Shown here: one piece after another, positions 16,462 through 20,166 of the stretch | Layout of the letters: each line of letters starts with the position of its first letter | How positions within the stretch are numbered: the first letter of the stretch is position 1 | NCBI GenBank assembly: GCA_018302725.1 | Contig: JAGVZJ010000020.1 | Coordinates: 609-20,774, forward strand | DNA length: 20,166 nucleotides | From: Candidatus Woesearchaeota archaeon | GTDB taxonomy: Archaea; Nanobdellota; Nanobdellia; SCGC-AAA011-G17; GW2011-AR20 | Direction of reading: 5' to 3' | Made by a program: the position numbers and the translations under genes | Notes under the pieces: generated by a model | Told to the model about the DNA's origin: nothing | What the model saw: the letters and a program-made list of their open reading frames with translations, nothing else | The model's database searches: none

Positions 16462-18021
16462 ATGGTGTTATCTATGAAAATCACACTAATCTCCACTTCT
16501 ACATTTCCGGCAGACCAGGGGCTTAGGACATTGTCTGCCTGCCTGGAAAGAGAAGGGCATGAAGTTTTAATGATATTTCTGCCTCTTGTAGAGGATTATG
16601 CTAGAGTTTATACCAGACTTGAGCTAAAACAAGTTGAAAAAGCAGCAGAAGGTTCTAAATTAATAGGTATTGGTGCTATGGAGTCCACTACAGGAAGGGC
16701 AAAACAGCTGATAGATTTATTCCAGCAGAAAAAAATTCCAGTAGTTTGGGGAGGCCCTCATCCTACATTTTTCCCTCAAAGATGCTTCCAATACTGTGAC
16801 ATTCTAGCAATTGGAGAAGCAGAAAGCGCCATAATAGAGTTGGCAAATAACATTGCAAATGAAAAGGATATTACAAAAATAAAGAATTTATGGGTTAGGC
16901 AGGATGGAAAAGAATTTATTAATCCTGTAGGCCCGCCTGTCCATGACTTAGATGAACTTGCTCATCCTGACTATGATATTGAAGATCAATTAGTTCTTGA
17001 AAAAGGAAAATTAATTCCATTTGAAGAGAAGCATCTTGGAGGTATGATATTCTTCCAGACAGAAAGAGGATGTCCGCAGGCATGTTCTTATTGCACCAAT
17101 AACATTATGAGGGAATTATACAAGGGGAAAGGGGATTTGTTAAGAACACATTCTGTTGATTATGTGATTAAAGAATTAAAAAGACTAAAAGAAAGATTCC
17201 ACTCTATTGGAGTTTTTGATCTAAGAGATGAAACCTTCACAGTTAGAAGCTTAAACTGGATAAGAGAATTTTCCAAGAGGTATAAAGAAGAGATAGGAAT
17301 AAGGTTCAAATGCTTGGCAGAACCAGCAACTATGAGTGCTGAAAACATAAGCGCAGAAAAAATTGATTTGTTAGTAGATGCAGGCTTAACTGACATTATT
17401 GTTGGAATACAGTCTGGAAGTGATAGGCTAAACAAAGAAGTTTATAACAGGTTTATCAGTGCTGCTCAGGTTTTAAAATGCGCTAAAATCCTCAATAAAC
17501 ATAAGGGGAAATTAACAGTTATGTATGACATCATAAGCTCAAACCCTTATGAAACAAAAGAAGACATCTTGGAAACAATAAAGTTAATCAGGAAATTACC
17601 TCCTCCTTTCTATTTAAGTGTGAATAACTTAATATTTTTTGAAGGAACTCCTTTGTATAATAAAGCAAAAGAGGACGGATTAATTAAAACTTACAATGAT
17701 ACTGCAGCAATGTTGAATTATTGGGACAGATGGAAGCACATCAAGTTAAAAAAGAAAAATGCGTATTTGAATTTGGTGTTAAACCTAATGAGGGGTCCAT
17801 GTACAAAAACAAGATACGGGCTATTGCCAACCTTCATAGTAGACGCACTGATAAAAGACAGCATGGTAGACTTCAATATTAAGTTCAAATCTCCAACATC
17901 CCTAGTCGGGGAGTTCGTTTCTGTAATGGACATCATGAGAGAAAGTGTGGCTAAACCACTTTACAGGTCTATGCCTGTCAGTTTCAAAAACTGGTATGAC
18001 AAGGTAAGGTATAGAGCATAA
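16462..18021 (+). CDS. B12-binding-domain radical SAM protein
   Basis: A 519-residue protein. The cobalamin-binding-like domain (about 5-150) has STFPADQGLRTLSACLE, VVWGGPHPTFFP and ILAIGEAESAI. The radical SAM core has CPQACSYC (Cys204, Cys208, Cys211), FDLRDETFTV, DIIVGIQSGSDRL, and FEGTPLYNKAKEDG. An extended C-terminal region (about 400-519) rich in basic and aromatic residues (AYLNLVLNLMRG, KNWYDKVRYRA) has no motif I know. The substrate is unknown. It differs from the other radical SAM proteins in the window in its tail, so it belongs to another subfamily. Single gene with its own leaderless promoter. Confidence 0.87.
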   Translation: MVLSMKITLISTSTFPADQGLRTLSACLEREGHEVLMIFLPLVEDYARVYTRLELKQVEKAAEGSKLIGIGAMESTTGRAKQLIDLFQQKKIPVVWGGPHPTFFPQRCFQYCDILAIGEAESAIIELANNIANEKDITKIKNLWVRQDGKEFINPVGPPVHDLDELAHPDYDIEDQLVLEKGKLIPFEEKHLGGMIFFQTERGCPQACSYCTNNIMRELYKGKGDLLRTHSVDYVIKELKRLKERFHSIGVFDLRDETFTVRSLNWIREFSKRYKEEIGIRFKCLAEPATMSAENISAEKIDLLVDAGLTDIIVGIQSGSDRLNKEVYNRFISAAQVLKCAKILNKHKGKLTVMYDIISSNPYETKEDILETIKLIRKLPPPFYLSVNNLIFFEGTPLYNKAKEDGLIKTYNDTAAMLNYWDRWKHIKLKKKNAYLNLVLNLMRGPCTKTRYGLLPTFIVDALIKDSMVDFNIKFKSPTSLVGEFVSVMDIMRESVAKPLYRSMPVSFKNWYDKVRYRA

Positions 18022-18093
18022 TTATGAATATAGAGCAAATAAATTCTGAATTCAGAAAGATTAACTCCAAACAAACTTGAAGTAAAAGAAAGG

Positions 18094-18101
18094 TATTTAA
18101 T
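18094..18101 (+). promoter_or_regulatory. TATA box of the DUF4349 remnant
   Basis: TATTTAAT is centred 26.5 nt upstream of ATG 18124. The promoter of the broken gene is still in good shape. Confidence 0.55.
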
Positions 18102-18123
18102 TAAGTTCATTTTCTATTTCTGC

Positions 18124-18818
18124 ATGGTATTAAAAAATCAACTTCAAAAAATAAAAGAAAACTGGCTATTACTGGTTTTAGTCGTAGTCATCTTAGTTGT
18201 ATTTTCAGGAATAAATGATGTTCAATTTTCTAGTATTAATGAAAAGCAAACTGCTATAGGTGAAGCAGCAGTTCTTGGAGCTACAAGATCATCTCTAATA
18301 CCTTCATATGACAGCTTTGCACCTGAAGCAGAGCAGAGATTTATCACAAAAACAGCCTCTTTATCTGCAGAGATTAAGAGAGGAACCTTCCACGAAGCAG
18401 ATTCTAATGTAAAAAGTTTGGTTAAAGGCTTTGACGGTATTATCATAAATGAAAACCAGAATAGGTATGGAGAAGGAAAACAGTCTTACTTGTCCTCATC
18501 TTACACAATAAAAGTTGAGACTTCAAAATATGATTCTTTATTATCCCAACAGACAGGATTTTTAATCAGGAGAGAACAATCAAGTATTATGAAGAAGCTT
18601 TGAATGATATAGACAAAAGAGTTTCATATTCAACAATTTACTTTTCAATAACTGAAAAAAGGTCGGACTTTGCAGATGCAGCTTTCATAACTTTGTCAAG
18701 AGTAGTAAGAAGCTTTGTTGAAAGTCTTAATTCACTAATTGAATTGATCTTTGTAGTAATTCCATGGGCTATAGCATTATTAGTAATATGGTTGGTTTAT
18801 AGAAAGTTTAAGAATTAA
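18124..18818 (+). pseudogene. Broken DUF4349-domain membrane protein gene
   Basis: Two frames hold two parts of one protein. Frame A (18124-18603) gives an N-terminal membrane helix (about 14-30), then FITKTASLSAEIKRGTFHEA and YTIKVETSKYDSLLS, the first half of DUF4349, and a nonsense-like tail ending at 18603. Frame B is open from about 18546 and reads DRIFNQERTIKYYEEALND, then DKRVSYSTIYFSITEK and a last membrane helix, the second half of DUF4349. The middle of the domain (coiled-coil region, about 60 residues in relatives) is absent. An out-of-frame deletion near 18545-18552 explains this. The ATGA overlap at 18600-18603 is probably chance, though two separately translated pieces (159 and 72 residues) cannot be excluded. 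The intact family is a surface-anchored protein of unclear function. Confidence 0.72.
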
Positions 18819-19214
18819 TCAGTTAAAAAAAAGCTCTATCCTTGCCCATCTGTGTGATAGTTCATACCGTGTGCATGAAGTTGAAATAACCCTACATATT
18901 TCCTCTCCTATCATCCTTCTTTCTGTTGTCAGACCTCTGGGAGTTTGAATACTTTCAGGGTATAGATAATACACACCGCCATCAGGATCAAATTGAGCAG
19001 ATGTAACTAAAGGTAGACTATAGCCAGAGGGTAATTCTGGGTTTAGCATATTTCTTGCATAATCATTAAAATGAGTTAAAACTCTCGGAATAAGTCTTTC
19101 AGCATCCCTACGCACAGCTGCAAGTCTCCCCTGAATCCTCCATGCTGCTACTTCAGTTTCATTGCTCCTGTCTTTAGGTCTTGTTATAATTTTTGGCTTA
19201 AATCCAATGCTCAT
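18819..19214 (-). CDS. Hypothetical Arg-rich protein
   Basis: A 131-residue protein from ATG 19214, or 134 from ATG 19223. I recognise no family. The first part reads IGFKPKIITRPKDRSNETEV, followed by a probable helix AAWRIQGRLAAVRRDAERL, a central segment FDPDGGVYYLYPES that looks like a strand-turn-strand, and a C-terminal helix-rich part with CRVISTSCTRYELSHRW. It has 16 Arg against 3 Lys, the reverse of its Lys-rich neighbours. A TATA box at 19235-19242 is centred 24.5 nt from ATG 19214, which favours that start. It is convergent with the DUF4349 remnant, ending one base after it. It is soluble with no signal peptide. Confidence 0.6.
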   Translation of the reverse strand: MSIGFKPKIITRPKDRSNETEVAAWRIQGRLAAVRRDAERLIPRVLTHFNDYARNMLNPELPSGYSLPLVTSAQFDPDGGVYYLYPESIQTPRGLTTERRMIGEEICRVISTSCTRYELSHRWARIELFFN

Positions 19215-19234
19215 AAAATTCATAATTCAGAAAA

Positions 19235-19242
19235 GCTTATAT
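19235..19242 (-). promoter_or_regulatory. TATA box of the Arg-rich gene
   Basis: Reads ATATAAGC on the minus strand. It is 24.5 nt from ATG 19214 but only 15.5 nt from ATG 19223. Confidence 0.5.
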
Positions 19243-19317
19243 GGCTTACTCCTCATTTTTAGAATATTTTTTTATTATTTCTAAAACTACTTTTGTGCGT
19301 TAAAAAATATAGAAATC

Positions 19318-19325
19318 TTTAAATA
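19318..19325 (+). promoter_or_regulatory. TATA box of the AbrB/PIN toxin-antitoxin operon
   Basis: TTTAAATA directly abuts the repeated operator at 19326-19348. The predicted transcription start is about 19347, 20 nt before ATG 19367. Confidence 0.55.
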
Positions 19326-19348
19326 GTTAAACTGTTTAACTGTTAAAC
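19326..19348 (+). promoter_or_regulatory. Triple alternating heptamer operator
   Basis: Three 7-bp units, GTTAAAC, GTTTAAC and GTTAAAC, stand at 19326, 19334 and 19342, each separated by a single T. Neighbouring units are perfect inverted repeats, so two overlapping palindromes share the middle unit, with an 8-bp period. The block fills the space between the TATA box and the predicted start site, where a bound repressor would block transcription. The antitoxin encoded next is a dimeric AbrB-type DNA binder, the expected ligand for such a site. Confidence 0.75.
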
Positions 19349-19366
19349 ATAGAAGAATTAGTTAAA

Positions 19367-19609
19367 ATGTCACCAAAAGGACAGTTAGTCGTCCCAAGAG
19401 ACATAAGAAAACAGGAAAATTTTAAGCCCACAGATAGATTTGTAGCTGTAAGGATAAAAGAAGGTGTAGTATTCAAAAGAGTAAAAATACCCAATATTGA
19501 AGCGGAATTCAAATCCCTATCTAAGGAAATAAGCCAACATTTCAAAAGAAGAGGTATAAATGGAAATGATTTGAAAGGGGCAATCAAATGGGCAAGAAAG
19601 TCGTCTTAG
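19367..19609 (+). CDS. AbrB/SpoVT-type antitoxin
   Basis: An 80-residue protein with the swapped-hairpin DNA-binding fold: SPKGQLVVPRDIRKQENFK (residues 2-20) is the classic S-x-KGQ-x-x-x-P-x-x-IR signature, followed by DRFVAVRIKEGVVFKRVKIP. The C-terminal half (FKSLSKEISQHFKRRG to the end) is helical and would wrap the toxin. It presumably neutralises the PIN nuclease encoded next and represses its own operon through the operator at 19326-19348. ATG 19367 leaves almost no residues before the KGQ motif. The frame is open upstream to ATA 19349, which would add IEELVK and sits exactly where a leaderless start is expected. It overlaps the toxin gene by 22 nt. Confidence 0.85.
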   Translation: MSPKGQLVVPRDIRKQENFKPTDRFVAVRIKEGVVFKRVKIPNIEAEFKSLSKEISQHFKRRGINGNDLKGAIKWARKSS

Positions 19610-19980
19610 ACACGAATGTCTTAGTTTCTTCTTTTGCATGAGAAGGAAATCCTAAACGAATTTTAGAAGAGATAATTAAAGGAAATTTAGAACTGATAAT
19701 ATCGCAAAAGCAGTTTAATGAACTATCGAGGGTTCTGGATTATCCAAAATTTGGTTTTACTAAAGAGCAAAAGAACAGATTCAAAACTTTAATCCTTAAG
19801 ATCTCAACATTAATTAAAACAAAAAGCAATCTAGAGATTATAAAAGAGGACCATGATGATAATGCAATTCTGGAGGCTGCTTTAGAGGGTAAGGCTGATT
19901 TTATTATAACAGGGGATAATCATTTATTAAAATTAAAAAAGTTCAAGAATATTAGAATAGTAAATCCCTCAAGTTTTTAA
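19588..19980 (+). pseudogene. PIN-domain toxin (COG1569-like) with an in-frame TGA
   Basis: The reading frame is clear across 131 codons (130 positions plus TAA) except for TGA at 19639-19641 (codon 18). It starts MGKKVVLDTNVLVSSFA, with the first catalytic Asp in LDTN, then after the stop EGNPKRILEEIIKGNLEL, ISQKQFNELSRVLDYPKF, EDHDDNAILEAALEGKAD and FIITGDNHLLKLKKF, holding the remaining PIN acidic residues. Family members have Trp or a similar residue where TGA stands (F-W-x-GNP), so a single TGG to TGA change explains it. PIN toxins cut RNA and are held in check by the paired antitoxin. The remainder of the frame is undamaged, so the loss looks recent. It probably no longer makes an active toxin. 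Confidence 0.82.
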
Positions 19981-19986
19981 AAGTAA

Positions 19987-20166
19987 TTACTCTGGCTCTC
20001 TTCCTGATCCACCAGCAGCTAAAGCCATAGCCCCTAAAACATATTTCCTTAATATTGGGAAATTATCCACATTAGTCATTTTTCTAACTATAACTTTAGG
20101 CCTGAAATAAAATGATTTTAATGCATGTCTCTGCAATTCCTTTATCTCATCTGAAGTTCTTCCATC
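19987..20166 (-). CDS. C-terminal end of a radical SAM protein (partial)
   Basis: The minus-strand frame is open from the window edge to TAA at 19987-19989, giving 59 residues. SDEIKELQRHALKSFYFRP and VIVRKMTNVDNFP match the tail of the radical SAM enzyme at 10351-11790 (ELKSIIKKAHRRFYFRPAY, ARQVMQIRSKEDV), so this is very likely a paralogue. The catalytic part lies outside the window. The tail ends with a short Ala/Gly-rich segment (LAAGGSGREPE). It is convergent with the PIN gene, with 6 bp between stops. Confidence 0.7.
   Translation of the reverse strand, partial: DGRTSDEIKELQRHALKSFYFRPKVIVRKMTNVDNFPILRKYVLGAMALAAGGSGREPE

Noticed and set aside
19639..19641. UGA recoding as Trp or selenocysteine genome-wide
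   Set aside because: Trp in the intact proteins is encoded by TGG, and TGA ends several genes cleanly (14139-14141, 16408-16410, and 6181-6183 on the minus strand). No sign of a selenocysteine element was seen. A single mutation is simpler.
1..20166. CRISPR array, tRNA, rRNA, insertion sequence or attachment-site repeats
   Set aside because: No regularly spaced repeats, tRNA-like cloverleaf motifs, transposase genes or terminal inverted repeats were recognised on reading both strands.

Overview
The window looks like a piece of a small, compact, A+T-rich archaeal genome, most likely a DPANN-type lineage such as Woesearchaeota or Pacearchaeota. That placement is inferred from gene content and promoter layout, not from a marker gene. 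Supporting signs: TATA-like boxes centred about 24-28 nt upstream of many ATGs, which implies leaderless mRNAs; very tight spacing with 5' and 3' gene overlaps; strongly Lys/Ile-rich proteins; an intein with a LAGLIDADG endonuclease; and an AbrB/PIN toxin-antitoxin pair. I see no rRNA, tRNA or CRISPR array.

Layout. Bases 1-213 hold the C-terminus of a probable polysaccharide flippase, followed by a SAM methyltransferase (248-850, apparently frameshifted at its end), a tiny two-helix membrane protein (856-1047) and an O-carbamoyltransferase interrupted by a 342-residue intein (1080-3785). On the minus strand come a DUF362 protein (3778-4794) and a run of overlapping genes read from 7626 down to 4826: a B12-binding-type radical SAM enzyme, a methyltransferase and a DPM1-like family 2 glycosyltransferase. 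A large membrane protein (7700-9220, +) is followed by minus-strand genes: a GT4 glycosyltransferase (9208-10320), a second radical SAM enzyme (10351-11790) and a second GT4 enzyme (11792-12991). A divergent promoter at about 13020 also drives a GT9 (heptosyltransferase-like) gene coupled to galE. Next are an MgtE magnesium transporter, a third radical SAM protein, a broken DUF4349 gene, an Arg-rich orphan gene (minus), an AbrB antitoxin with a striking operator, a PIN toxin gene with a premature TGA, and the C-terminus of a fourth radical SAM protein (minus, running off the end).

From 1 to about 15100 the genes make sense together as a cell-surface glycan locus: nucleotide-sugar supply (galE), glycosyltransferases (GT2, two GT4, GT9), decoration by methylation, carbamoylation and radical chemistry, and export (flippase). 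The right-hand quarter is more accessory in character and shows gene decay. At least five genes carry apparent lesions: a frameshift in the first methyltransferase, a possible internal deletion in a radical SAM enzyme, a frameshift at the mgtE 5' end, an out-of-frame deletion in DUF4349 and a nonsense codon in the PIN toxin. These could be real decay or uncorrected sequencing errors, and raw reads would separate the two. The most distinctive items are the intein in the carbamoyltransferase active-site region, the triple alternating operator at the toxin-antitoxin promoter, and the uniform leaderless promoter geometry.
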